A stretch of 7,158 nt of DNA from Campylobacterales bacterium (GCA_015489185.1 WGAE01000149.1:1-7158), one strand, 5' to 3'. Shown: positions 1-5,999, counted from the first letter of the stretch. Numbers and translations are program-made. The notes: a model not told the origin generated them from the letters alone.

Positions 1-63
1 GCATTCTATCCGGCGAAAAAAGCGACTGAAATTGATGTGCTTTCGACTTTGCGTAATGAATAG
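1..63 (+). CDS. C-terminal end of FtsX/LolC-type ABC transporter permease (partial)
   Basis: An open frame enters from the left edge and ends at TAG after 20 codons; the tail reads AFYPAKKATEIDVLSTLRNE. FtsX/MacB/LolC-E permeases typically finish with a last membrane helix followed by a cytoplasmic 'YPA..A...d....LR.E' tail, and this fits closely. In that family the protein works with an ATPase in lipoprotein release or other envelope transport, in the inner membrane. Only the tail is visible, so the subfamily and substrate cannot be set. It lies 132 bases upstream of hpf, with a promoter-like region between, so hpf is probably transcribed separately. The identification rests on the tail motif alone. 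Confidence 0.6.
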   Translation, partial: AFYPAKKATEIDVLSTLRNE

Positions 64-89
64 GTTAAAGATTTTTTCCAAAAATGTGA

Positions 90-117
90 TTGAAACGGAA
101 AATAAAATAGTTAAAAT
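90..117 (+). promoter_or_regulatory. Candidate sigma70 promoter for hpf
   Basis: TTGAAA (90-95) is followed after 16 bases by TAAAAT (112-117); each box matches five of six consensus bases. The whole 64-183 stretch is very AT-rich. A second possible -10, TAAAAT at 156-161, lies nearer the gene but has no matching -35; Campylobacterota promoters often lack one, so it could be used as well. The start site is not proven. Confidence 0.4.
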
Positions 118-195
118 AACTTTCGGCTTTAATCGATATCAAATTGAAAATCCTGTAAAATTATCTATGTATTTATTCCATTTAAGGAGGGAATT

Positions 196-738
196 ATGAA
201 TATGAGCGTGGTCGGAAGACAATTTGAATTAACCGATGCTATCAAAGATCACATTGCGGCGGCTGTCGATTCTTTGCGGAAATATAATCTGGATATCATT
301 TCTACAAGAGTCGTCGTATCGGCAGATGAAAAAAACGGTAAAAAAGGGTATACCGTCGAATTTACAATCAACCTCCCGCAAAAAAATACGATTGTGATCA
401 AGCAAAAAGACAAAGATGTCTATGCCGCGGTCGATATGGCGGTAGAGCGTGCACAAAAGGTACTCAGAAGACATCATGACAAGGTAACCGATCACCGTGT
501 AACCAAACCCGATGAAATCGCCAATGTAAACATCGAGGAGATTGTCGATTCGGATATTCATGAAGAAGATGTAGATGAGATCGTACCGATGGAACTCGAT
601 CTTTATAAACCGCTTGAAATCGAGGAAGCATTGCAGATGCTCAAAGAGAGCAACAAACAGTTTTTGATTTTTATCGACAAAGATGATAAAACACGTGTAT
701 TGTTTAAACGTAAAGATAATAAGTTCGGACTCTATTGA
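196..738 (+). CDS. hpf: Long-form ribosome hibernation promoting factor (HPF/RaiA family)
   Basis: This 180-residue protein is the right length for long HPF, which pairs 70S ribosomes into inactive 100S dimers in stationary phase or starvation. The N-terminal domain (about 1-97) shows the family opening 'MN.s..GR.fELTDAI' and the helix DVYAAVDMAVERAQKVLRRH (75-94), which binds the 30S decoding channel. After an acidic linker (about 113-130), the C-terminal dimerisation domain (about 132-180) ends in KRKDNKFGLY, close to the usual 'YRRkDG.yGLI'. The start at 196 has a strong AAGGAGGG (184-191) four bases upstream; the ATG at 202 would be too far and would remove the conserved first residues. 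The gene stands alone and converges on the chemoreceptor gene. Gamma-proteobacterial HPF and YfiA are shorter and lack the C-terminal domain. Confidence 0.93.
   Translation: MNMSVVGRQFELTDAIKDHIAAAVDSLRKYNLDIISTRVVVSADEKNGKKGYTVEFTINLPQKNTIVIKQKDKDVYAAVDMAVERAQKVLRRHHDKVTDHRVTKPDEIANVNIEEIVDSDIHEEDVDEIVPMELDLYKPLEIEEALQMLKESNKQFLIFIDKDDKTRVLFKRKDNKFGLY
557..564. repeat. TTCATGAA palindrome, copy 1
   Basis: It lies within hpf, read as the codons ATT CAT GAA (Ile-His-Glu). Confidence 0.7.
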
Positions 739-747
739 TCAACTTGC

Positions 748-764
748 GGCGGCGTTTTGCCGCC
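748..764. terminator. Hairpin between convergent hpf and chemoreceptor genes
   Basis: GGCGGC (748-753) and GCCGCC (759-764) form a perfect 6-bp GC stem with a GTTTT loop. It starts 9 bases after the hpf stop and ends just before the chemoreceptor stop on the other strand, so it could end transcription from both sides. Neither strand has a T-run after the stem, so it is not a textbook intrinsic terminator; it may act as a 3' end stabiliser. Confidence 0.4.
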
Positions 765-767
765 CTG

Positions 768-1961
768 TTATGCATCACCTTCTTCCGCAAGTACCTCTTC
801 CATAATTTCGCTCAAAACCGCAAAAACCTCCTTACTGCTTCCCTCGATCGTTTCGAATGCTTGTTTGACGGCTGCCAGATCGATCGGTTTTTGTGCAATC
901 AGTTCGAAAATTTTGTGTGTGCCGTTGTGTACGCCTGAGTGCGGTTTATCCAGTTTTGCGTAACTTTTGGTGTGACTGAAATATTTCTCCCCGTCGCCTT
1001 CAAAGTACCATTTCCCAAGCCGGCAATTGTGGTGATCAACAAATTTGAACGCCGGTTTGCCTTCATGAACAGAGATGTAGGTGTTAACCTTCCAAAGTAC
1101 ATGATCGAGTTTCGCCAGGCTCATAAAAACACTGTCTCCGAGAATATTCAACTCCGAAAGTGAGTGTTTGGTCAGTTTGTCAAGGGAATGGATCTCTTTG
1201 CTGAAGTTATTCGTGTTTTCATAGATGACCTGAATATTTTTATCGATTTGCTGAAACTCCTGACCGGTGTTTTCCGTGCTTTGCTGGATCGATTTGACGA
1301 TTTTATTGATTTCTGTCGCGACGGCGGATGTTTTGTTGGCGAGATTTTTCACTTCGGTGGCGACGACGGCGAAACCTTTCCCCGCTTCACCGGCGGATGC
1401 TGCTTCTACGGAGGCGTTGAGTGAGAGAATCTTGATCTGCATCACAACTTCGTTGATCATCTCGACTGATTTTTCGATCTCTCTTGCTTTTTGGGAGAGT
1501 GTTTTGATTACCCCCGCGATTGTGTTGGAACGGTTGATCAGATCGTCGAGTTTATCTACGATCATATTGATTTCGGAAAAAGCTTTGTCGAAGTTATCTT
1601 CCACCGTTTTGGAGGTTTTGAGACTCTCTTTGGCACGTCCGGTCGCGTTTGCCATATTTTGCTGCAGGTCGAGCAGCGCAAACTTGAGATTTTGGTTTTC
1701 ATAACCGAAAAGGGTATGTAAATCTTCATAGTTTTTTCGATATTCCTGCATTTCAGAGCGCAGTTTCCGTGCCTCTTCCTGACTCTTTTTCAGTTTCGTT
1801 TCACTGATTTGCAGTTGATTGTAGAGTTTCGATTTCTCTTCGCGCTCTTCCTGTAACAACGCTTCAAGTTCCGCAATGCGTTGTGCCTGTTTTTGAAGTT
1901 TCTCTTCCTGTGTTTTACAAGTCGTTTCGAGTGGATTTTCCGCTCTTTTGAAAAGTTTCAT
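768..1961 (-). CDS. Cytoplasmic methyl-accepting chemotaxis protein with C-terminal CZB zinc-binding domain (TlpD-like)
   Basis: This 397-residue protein has no membrane segment, no HAMP domain and no signal peptide. Residues about 15-80 are a charged coiled coil. About 100-270 is the chemoreceptor signalling helix bundle, with its tip around 172-207 (ILSLNASVEAASAGE, GKGFAVVATEV), which contacts CheW and CheA. About 280-395 is a chemoreceptor zinc-binding domain with its ligand pattern visible: H287 (LDHVLW), C313 (HHNCRLGKWY), H341 and H345 (PHSGVH). Known CZB receptors such as H. pylori TlpD sense zinc and oxidants such as hypochlorite through the zinc-cysteine site; that role here is inferred. 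No CheR-docking pentapeptide is seen at the C terminus. The chosen start (MKLFKR) has AGGG seven bases upstream; an in-frame ATG at 2018 would add 19 residues but has no Shine-Dalgarno sequence. Confidence 0.9.
   Translation of the reverse strand: MKLFKRAENPLETTCKTQEEKLQKQAQRIAELEALLQEEREEKSKLYNQLQISETKLKKSQEEARKLRSEMQEYRKNYEDLHTLFGYENQNLKFALLDLQQNMANATGRAKESLKTSKTVEDNFDKAFSEINMIVDKLDDLINRSNTIAGVIKTLSQKAREIEKSVEMINEVVMQIKILSLNASVEAASAGEAGKGFAVVATEVKNLANKTSAVATEINKIVKSIQQSTENTGQEFQQIDKNIQVIYENTNNFSKEIHSLDKLTKHSLSELNILGDSVFMSLAKLDHVLWKVNTYISVHEGKPAFKFVDHHNCRLGKWYFEGDGEKYFSHTKSYAKLDKPHSGVHNGTHKIFELIAQKPIDLAAVKQAFETIEGSSKEVFAVLSEIMEEVLAEEGDA
1062..1069. repeat. TTCATGAA palindrome, copy 2
   Basis: It lies within the chemoreceptor gene; on the minus strand it is read as GTT CAT GAA (Val-His-Glu, residues 298-300). 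Confidence 0.7.
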
Positions 1962-1967
1962 CGTCAT

Positions 1968-1974
1968 ACCCTGG
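1968..1974 (-). promoter_or_regulatory. Ribosome binding site deciding the chemoreceptor start
   Basis: The minus strand reads CCAGGGT here. AGGG is seven bases from the ATG at 1961 but only one base from the in-frame ATG at 1967. The upstream ATGs at 2018 and 2012 have only an A/T-rich leader, and the one at 2003 has GGAG three bases away. This favours 1961. Confidence 0.45.
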
Positions 1975-2065
1975 TGTTGAAATATTTTATTTTTTATCGT
2001 CATATTCTCCATCGTCATTTTTCAAAAAAACTTTAGTGTTTTACGGGGCGTAATCGTTTTTGCGA

Positions 2066-2071
2066 TAGAAT
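2066..2071 (+). promoter_or_regulatory. mqnD: Candidate -10 box for mqnD
   Basis: TAGAAT matches TATAAT at five of six positions and lies about 34 bases before the mqnD start in the divergent gap. There is no convincing -35 box at the usual distance. This is the best promoter candidate in the gap but is weakly supported. Confidence 0.3.
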
Positions 2072-2104
2072 AGCTTTTAGATTTACACAAGAGAGGTGAA
2101 TTGT

Positions 2105-2968
2105 TTGAAAACGGTAACGGTCGCACATTCGCCGGATGCGGATGATATTTTTATGTTTTACGCCATTCGTTTCGGGTGGGTTTCAGCAGAGGATGTGCGT
2201 TTTGAAAACATCGCACTCGATATCGAAACACTCAACGAAAAAGCGCTGGAAAATCTCTATGATATTACGGCGATCAGTTTCGCCCTCTATCCGTTTATCA
2301 AAGATGAGTATGCTTTGCTGCGTACGGCGGTGAGTTTCGGAGAGGGGTACGGTCCCAAACTGATCAAACGCAAAGGTACCAGGCTCAAACGCAATTTCAA
2401 AGTCGCGCTCAGCGGAAAATATACGACCAACGCACTGCTGTTTCGCATCTACTATCCCGATGCGAGGATTGTCTATAAAAACTTTCTGGAGATTGAAGAG
2501 GCGGTCAAAAGCGGTGAAGTGGACGCCGGAGTGCTCATTCATGAAAGCATACTGACATTTGACGATACGCTGGAGGTGGAAAAAGAGTTGTGGGATATCT
2601 GGCAGGAATTGAGTGGCGGGGAACTGCCGCTGCCGCTGGGCGGCATGGCGCTGCGCCGCTCAATTCCCATTACCCGTGCGATAGAGTATGAAGAGGTCTT
2701 GACCAAAGCGGTAGAAGTGGCGCACAAAAACCGCAAAATACTTTCCCAAATGCTGCTTCAAAGAGGACTGATTCGTGTTGATGCCCAAAAACTGGACAAA
2801 TACCTTGACCTCTATGCTAACGACCGATCCATCACCATGAGCGACAAACAGCTCGATGCGATCGACAGACTCTTTACACTCGGTTATGAACATGGCTACT
2901 ATCCATCGCTCCTTTCGGTGCGGGACTATCTGATACCGCAAGAGTATAGAGATTTCCGGTTTGCATAA
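2105..2968 (+). CDS. mqnD: 1,4-dihydroxy-6-naphthoate synthase (menaquinone synthesis, futalosine pathway)
   Basis: This 287-residue cytosolic enzyme resembles MqnD, which converts cyclic dehypoxanthinyl futalosine to 1,4-dihydroxy-6-naphthoate, a late step of the menaquinone route used by Campylobacterota in place of the Men pathway. The fold is that of a periplasmic-binding-protein-like MqnA/MqnD family member. Visible marks are the opening AHSPDADDIFMFYA (7-20), the segment YDITAISFALYPF (52-64) and VDAGVLIHE (139-147). H146 lies where the catalytic histidine of characterised MqnD is expected, by recall rather than by alignment. I chose TTG at 2105 because AGAGAGG (2090-2096) lies eight bases upstream. 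The in-frame GTG at 2096 would add three residues but overlaps that site. MqnA is the main alternative, but the opening motif favours MqnD. Confidence 0.85.
   Translation: MKTVTVAHSPDADDIFMFYAIRFGWVSAEDVRFENIALDIETLNEKALENLYDITAISFALYPFIKDEYALLRTAVSFGEGYGPKLIKRKGTRLKRNFKVALSGKYTTNALLFRIYYPDARIVYKNFLEIEEAVKSGEVDAGVLIHESILTFDDTLEVEKELWDIWQELSGGELPLPLGGMALRRSIPITRAIEYEEVLTKAVEVAHKNRKILSQMLLQRGLIRVDAQKLDKYLDLYANDRSITMSDKQLDAIDRLFTLGYEHGYYPSLLSVRDYLIPQEYRDFRFA
2538..2545. repeat. TTCATGAA palindrome, copy 3
   Basis: It lies within mqnD, read as ATT CAT GAA. It encodes the catalytic-region I-H-E at 145-147, so protein constraint may explain part of this copy. Confidence 0.65.
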
Positions 2969-3020
2969 TAAAAACTGTGCAGCAGGAACTCTGTGACGTT
3001 GTTGGTCTGTTAAACCATAC

Positions 3021-3050
3021 TTGACCAGACTGGTCATATTGTGCTATCAT
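3021..3050 (+). promoter_or_regulatory. Promoter of the phd-vapC operon
   Basis: TTGACC (3021-3026, five of six consensus bases), an 18-base spacer and TATCAT (3045-3050) form the best sigma70-type promoter in the window. TG-C directly before the -10 box makes it an extended -10. It lies 32 bases before the antitoxin start. Confidence 0.6.
3022..3036. promoter_or_regulatory. Palindromic operator for toxin-antitoxin autoregulation
   Basis: TGACCAG and CTGGTCA are perfect 7-base inverted arms around a single A. The palindrome overlaps the -35 box, where a Phd-type antitoxin dimer or a toxin-antitoxin complex would block polymerase. Autorepression at such palindromes is established for Phd and VapB families; binding at this site is inferred. 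Confidence 0.6.
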
Positions 3051-3081
3051 AATTTTATTCTTTTACTACGAGGTATGTAAG

Positions 3082-3315
3082 ATGATCGTCAATATTTCTG
3101 AAGCCAAAACCAATCTTTCCAAATTGATTGATATGGTCTATCACGGTGAAAAGGTTACCATTGCCAAGAACAATATACCGGTTGCGGATCTTGTGTTGCA
3201 TAAACAGGAGGGAAAACGAAAACTGGGACTTCTTAAAGGGAAGTTGACCGTCCCTGATGATGTTATGGAAGAAGATGAAGCGATCAATGCAATGTTTTAC
3301 GGTGACGATTCATGA
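3082..3315 (+). CDS. Antitoxin, Phd/YefM family
   Basis: This 77-residue protein opens MIVNISEAKTNLSKLIDMV, the usual start of Phd/YefM DNA-binding antitoxins, followed by GEKVTIAKNNIPVADLV (23-39). The N-terminal part (about 1-50) dimerises and binds the operator. The tail, about 48-77 (GLLKGKLTVPDDVMEEDEAI), is the acidic stretch that wraps and blocks the toxin. GAGG at 3070-3073 lies eight bases before the ATG. Its stop overlaps the toxin start (ATGA), so translation is coupled, as is normal for such pairs. It should both neutralise the downstream PIN toxin and repress its own promoter. Confidence 0.9.
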   Translation: MIVNISEAKTNLSKLIDMVYHGEKVTIAKNNIPVADLVLHKQEGKRKLGLLKGKLTVPDDVMEEDEAINAMFYGDDS

Positions 3316-3316
3316 A
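3309..3316. repeat. TTCATGAA palindrome, copy 4, over the vapC start codon
   Basis: It spans the antitoxin stop and the toxin ATG (3312), in a different reading phase from the CAT GAA codon copies. Confidence 0.7.
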
Positions 3317-3683
3317 GATTCTCATAGATACACATATATTTTTATGGGCGATTGCCGAGCCGCATAAACTCTCCGAAAGTCAGATTCGCGCGCTTGAAAC
3401 GCGGGCAAATATTGTGTATGTGAGTGTCGTAACAGTAACGGAGTTGATGATCAAAGCTTCGTTGGGTAAGTTGCAAATCGATTTTGATCCGGTTGCCGTT
3501 GCTAAAGAGAGTGGGTTTGAACTGCTTGATTTCTCTGCGGAAGATGCGTTGGCTTTGAAAGAGATGCCCTATTTGCACAAAGACCCTTTTGACAGGATGT
3601 TGATTTCTCAGGCAATTAACAGAAAGTGCTATTTGATGAGCAACGACGGTAAATTCGGCAAATATGCCTGTAAGCTGTTTTAA
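3312..3683 (+). CDS. PIN-domain ribonuclease toxin, VapC-like
   Basis: This 123-residue protein is a single PIN domain. The metal-binding acids are at D6 (LIDTH), E44 (VTELMIKASLGK), D94 in HKDPFDRMLISQA and D112 (SNDGKF), so the active site looks intact. VapC toxins cut RNA, often tRNA or a rRNA loop, and so stop translation when the antitoxin is degraded; the target here cannot be read from sequence. The HKDPFDR signature is typical of the subgroup that pairs with Phd-type rather than AbrB-type antitoxins. It overlaps the antitoxin by four bases. A TTCATGAA octamer covers its start codon. Confidence 0.9.
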   Translation: MKILIDTHIFLWAIAEPHKLSESQIRALETRANIVYVSVVTVTELMIKASLGKLQIDFDPVAVAKESGFELLDFSAEDALALKEMPYLHKDPFDRMLISQAINRKCYLMSNDGKFGKYACKLF

Positions 3684-3689
3684 ATTAAT

Positions 3690-3697
3690 TTCATGAA
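3690..3697. repeat. TTCATGAA palindrome, copy 5, over the HAD start codon
   Basis: It covers the HAD ATG at 3693; its first three bases are non-coding. Confidence 0.7.
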
Positions 3698-4520
3698 AAA
3701 CCTCTACATCACCGACCTCGACAAAACACTGCTTCGTTCTAACCTTACCGTTTCCGAGTACAGTGTCAAAGTCTGGAACACGCTTGCTACGCAAAATATC
3801 AAACTCACCGTTGCTACCGCCAGAAGCGGACCCAAAACGCTGGAGCTTTTGAAAGCGCTGAAACTGTGCCATCCGCTGATTGTGATGGACGGTGCGATGA
3901 TTATCTCACCCGAGGGAGAGATATTGTTTTGCAATGCACTTCATGAAGCGATTACGCAGGAGATTTTGACATGTGGCAGAAAATTTGATCTTGAACCGTT
4001 CGTGATCGGGCTTGACGCGGATGGTACGGAGCGTTTTCGATACGGTAAAACAAATCAACTACAGCAAACCCTGCTTCATGAATACCGAAACGACAAACGC
4101 CTGCAATATTTGTCACCACTCAAAGCCCTTCATGAAAATGTCAAAATCGTCTATATCGATCAAAAAGAACCTTTGGAAGGGTTGTACGAAGTGTTACATA
4201 AAACGTTTGGTGATGCGATCGAGATCAAATTTGCCAAAGACCCCTATATCGACGGATACTTCCTGACCGTACTCCATCCACATGGTGACAAAGCCCACGC
4301 ACTGCGAAAACTGCTTGAAATGGGGTATGATGACTTGACAATCACTGCCTTTGGAGACAGTCACAACGATATCGGCATATTTGAAATTGCAGATAGAAAA
4401 ATCGCCGTCGCCAATGCGGTGGAGGAGTTAAAAGCCGTCGCGACCGAGATTCTGCCCCATACCAACGATGAAGACGCTGTAGCAAAATATTTGCGGGAAA
4501 GGTATGACGTGAAAGTTTGA
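3693..4520 (+). CDS. HAD-superfamily (Cof-type, subfamily IIB) phosphatase
   Basis: This 275-residue cytosolic protein has all HAD catalytic motifs: D8 and D10 in ITDLDKTLL (motif I), T42 in VATARS (motif II), K200 in HGDKAHALRK (motif III) and GDSHND at 221-226 (motif IV). The cap domain lies between about 85 and 190, as in Cof-type (IIB) enzymes that dephosphorylate sugar phosphates, nucleotides or cofactors. The substrate is not predictable; sucrose- or mannosyl-phosphoglycerate-phosphatase-like activity is possible but not shown. The start follows the vapC stop by nine bases and has no Shine-Dalgarno sequence (upstream TAAATTAATTTC). It is probably read from the toxin-antitoxin promoter unless a separate promoter lies within vapC. 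Three TTCATGAA copies lie in its coding region and a fourth covers its start. Confidence 0.85.
   Translation: MKNLYITDLDKTLLRSNLTVSEYSVKVWNTLATQNIKLTVATARSGPKTLELLKALKLCHPLIVMDGAMIISPEGEILFCNALHEAITQEILTCGRKFDLEPFVIGLDADGTERFRYGKTNQLQQTLLHEYRNDKRLQYLSPLKALHENVKIVYIDQKEPLEGLYEVLHKTFGDAIEIKFAKDPYIDGYFLTVLHPHGDKAHALRKLLEMGYDDLTITAFGDSHNDIGIFEIADRKIAVANAVEELKAVATEILPHTNDEDAVAKYLRERYDVKV
3940..3947. repeat. TTCATGAA palindrome, copy 6
   Basis: It lies within the HAD gene, read as CTT CAT GAA (Leu-His-Glu). Confidence 0.7.
4075..4082. repeat. TTCATGAA palindrome, copy 7
   Basis: It lies within the HAD cap domain, read as CTT CAT GAA. Confidence 0.7.
4129..4136. repeat. TTCATGAA palindrome, copy 8
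   Basis: It lies within the HAD cap domain, 54 bases after copy 7, read as CTT CAT GAA. Confidence 0.7.
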
Positions 4521-4524
4521 TCCG

Positions 4525-4547
4525 CTCCCCCGCAAAAAGCGGGAGAG
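4525..4547. terminator. Hairpin terminator between the HAD and DUF1501 genes
   Basis: CTCCCCCGC (4525-4533), an AAAAA loop and GCGGGAGAG (4539-4547) form a nine-pair stem with one C-A mismatch. It begins four bases after the HAD stop and ends seven bases before the end of the convergent DUF1501 gene. No clear T-run follows on either strand, so it would be a weak or bidirectional terminator. Confidence 0.5.
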
Positions 4548-4554
4548 TGGATGT

Positions 4555-5757
4555 TTATGTCATATATGTCGGTTGTGTGCGTGTGTCAAACCGTGAGAGG
4601 TTCGGAAAGATTTCGGTCGGTTTGACGTTGCCGTCTGTCAGCCACGTTACCAGCGGTGCGAAATAGTGTTCGACCGGCATTGTCGGGATGAGGGTGCCGT
4701 CGGCTAGGGTATCGGACCTATTTGGTGAGAATTTCGGCATTTTCCCGTAGATGCCGCTTTTGACCGCACCGCCTGTGACAAATGCGTGACCGCCCCATCC
4801 GTGATTTGCGGCGTCTGTGAGTGTACGACCGAATTCGGAGAGGGTAAAGGTGGTTACCTTTTTCTCCAGTCCCAGTTGTTCAAGTGCGCTGAAAAAGTGT
4901 CCGATAGCGTGGTCAAGTGCGGCGACTTTACGATCGAAATGTTTTGCCGCTTCCTGCGGGGTCGCATCATGAATATCCCAGCCGCCGTCGGAGACGAAAT
5001 AGATTTGGCGCTTTGGAAAAGGTGCTTTGTGACGGTGTTCGATGAGGTCGAGTACCATCTGCAACTGTGCCCCGAGTGCGGTTTGTGTTTCGTCGTCGGT
5101 TTCAAACCAGGTATCGACCGGTGCGCGTCTGACCTGTTTCATCATCGGATGGGTTCCGAAAATATCGTCGTGCGCGATACGTTTTTCACGCTTGCTTCCG
5201 TACTGCAGACTGTTTTCCCCGCCGACGCTGATATTGACCAGATCATATCCCAGACGATCCGCAAGCCGTGCCGCCCAACCTGTTTGTGTGTCGCCGGACA
5301 TCATCCACTGATCACGCTGGGCGATATGTTCGAAAAGCTGATCGGGAGCATCCGAGAGTGCTTTTACACTTTTTGCGCGGGCAATCTCTTTTTGCGTATA
5401 GGGACGATTCAGCGTGCCGACATTGGCAATGATTGCCATATTGCCGTAGTTGAAGAGACGCTGCATACGTGTCATTTGCGGATGGAGTCCGTAAGAGGTT
5501 CCGCGCAGGGTGCGGATGTGATCATTTGCGTATGCCGTGCGGGGTCTGGTTCGAAGATAGTCGCGATAAGCCGCAGCATCCTGTTTGGGAAGTACCATAC
5601 CCGGCGTATCCGCTCCGCCTTCAAGTGCGATACAAACCAGTGCTTTGTAATCTTCCGTTGTACTGCTTTTGTGCCCTGCCAGAAGGGGTGAAGCAGCGGT
5701 TGTTGCCGCCGTGAGTGCGGCGGTTTTGAGAAATGTTCGTCTGTCAATCCGTTTCAT
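4555..5757 (-). CDS. Tat-exported DUF1501 family protein
   Basis: This 400-residue protein starts with a twin-arginine signal, DRRTFLKTAAL (5-15), followed by an Ala/Thr-rich stretch to about residue 27, so it is probably folded in the cytoplasm and exported through Tat to the periplasm. The family pattern is clear: ALEGGADTPGMVLP (44-57), GGWDIH (258-263), TLSEFGRTLTD (305-315) and HGWGGH (319-324). DUF1501 proteins look related to sulfatase/alkaline phosphatase folds, but their function is not known. AAAGGAGATT (5761-5770, minus strand) gives a good ribosome binding site six bases upstream. DUF1501 genes are commonly next to a DUF1800 gene; none is present on either side here. It stands alone between two convergent or divergent neighbours. 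Confidence 0.88.
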   Translation of the reverse strand: MKRIDRRTFLKTAALTAATTAASPLLAGHKSSTTEDYKALVCIALEGGADTPGMVLPKQDAAAYRDYLRTRPRTAYANDHIRTLRGTSYGLHPQMTRMQRLFNYGNMAIIANVGTLNRPYTQKEIARAKSVKALSDAPDQLFEHIAQRDQWMMSGDTQTGWAARLADRLGYDLVNISVGGENSLQYGSKREKRIAHDDIFGTHPMMKQVRRAPVDTWFETDDETQTALGAQLQMVLDLIEHRHKAPFPKRQIYFVSDGGWDIHDATPQEAAKHFDRKVAALDHAIGHFFSALEQLGLEKKVTTFTLSEFGRTLTDAANHGWGGHAFVTGGAVKSGIYGKMPKFSPNRSDTLADGTLIPTMPVEHYFAPLVTWLTDGNVKPTEIFPNLSRFDTRTQPTYMT

Positions 5758-5999
5758 GACAATCTCCTTTTATGATAAAAAAGCAAGATTGATGGGATCC
5801 AATTGTATCCGAAAGAGGGATACCTGCTACCTGGGGAAATCCCACGAAACCAGATCAATTCGCAGAAAACCGTAACCTCTGCCATGATAGCAAAAGCGTG
5901 TGGAAAAAAGGTGAATCGACACAAACACAACGAAACTTCATGAAGATTGAGTAAAATTGCATATAGCCTGTACACTGCGGGCGGAAGAGAGGAGTCAAA
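5758..5999. other. Divergent gap with inverted repeats, holding control regions of the DUF1501 gene and fliQ
   Basis: This 242-base gap has no credible gene. GTATCC (5805-5810) and GGATAC (5818-5823) are a perfect 6-bp stem with a 7-base loop. GCAGA (5862-5866) and TCTGC (5878-5882) form a second stem. The palindrome CTTCATGAAG is at 5936-5945. On the minus strand the first two would lie in a leader of the DUF1501 gene. I see no match to a riboswitch class I know. For fliQ, TAAAAT (5952-5957) is a possible -10, without a -35. Confidence 0.45.
5937..5944. repeat. TTCATGAA palindrome, copy 9, intergenic
   Basis: It is the only fully non-coding copy. It is extended to CTTCATGAAG (5936-5945) and lies just upstream of the putative fliQ -10 box. 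Confidence 0.7.

Larger units (their letters stand above)
2969..3081. other. Intergenic region carrying the toxin-antitoxin control site
   Basis: This 113-base gap follows mqnD. No strong terminator hairpin is visible after the mqnD stop. The second half holds the promoter, operator and ribosome binding site (GAGG at 3070-3073) of the toxin-antitoxin pair. A partial half-site, TTGGTCT (3002-3008), resembles one arm of the operator. Confidence 0.5.

Noticed and set aside
109..121. Inverted repeat AGTTA-AAA-TAACT overlapping the hpf -10 box
   Set aside because: The arms are only five bases in very AT-rich DNA and the loop is three bases, so chance is likely.
1164..1704. Plus-strand open frames opposite the chemoreceptor gene
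   Set aside because: They lie antisense to the conserved signalling domain, lack ribosome binding sites and show no family features.
4786..5691. A 301-residue open frame on the plus strand opposite the DUF1501 gene
   Set aside because: It is antisense to a gene with clear family motifs, is Cys-rich with no recognisable domain, and has no ribosome binding site. It looks like a by-product of codon usage.
5884..5943. A 19-codon basic open frame upstream of fliQ
   Set aside because: It has no ribosome binding site and is of a length expected by chance.
5895..5970. Possible sigma54 or sigma28 promoter before fliQ
   Set aside because: No TGGCAC-TTGC pair or flagellar sigma28 -10 box is present at proper spacing.
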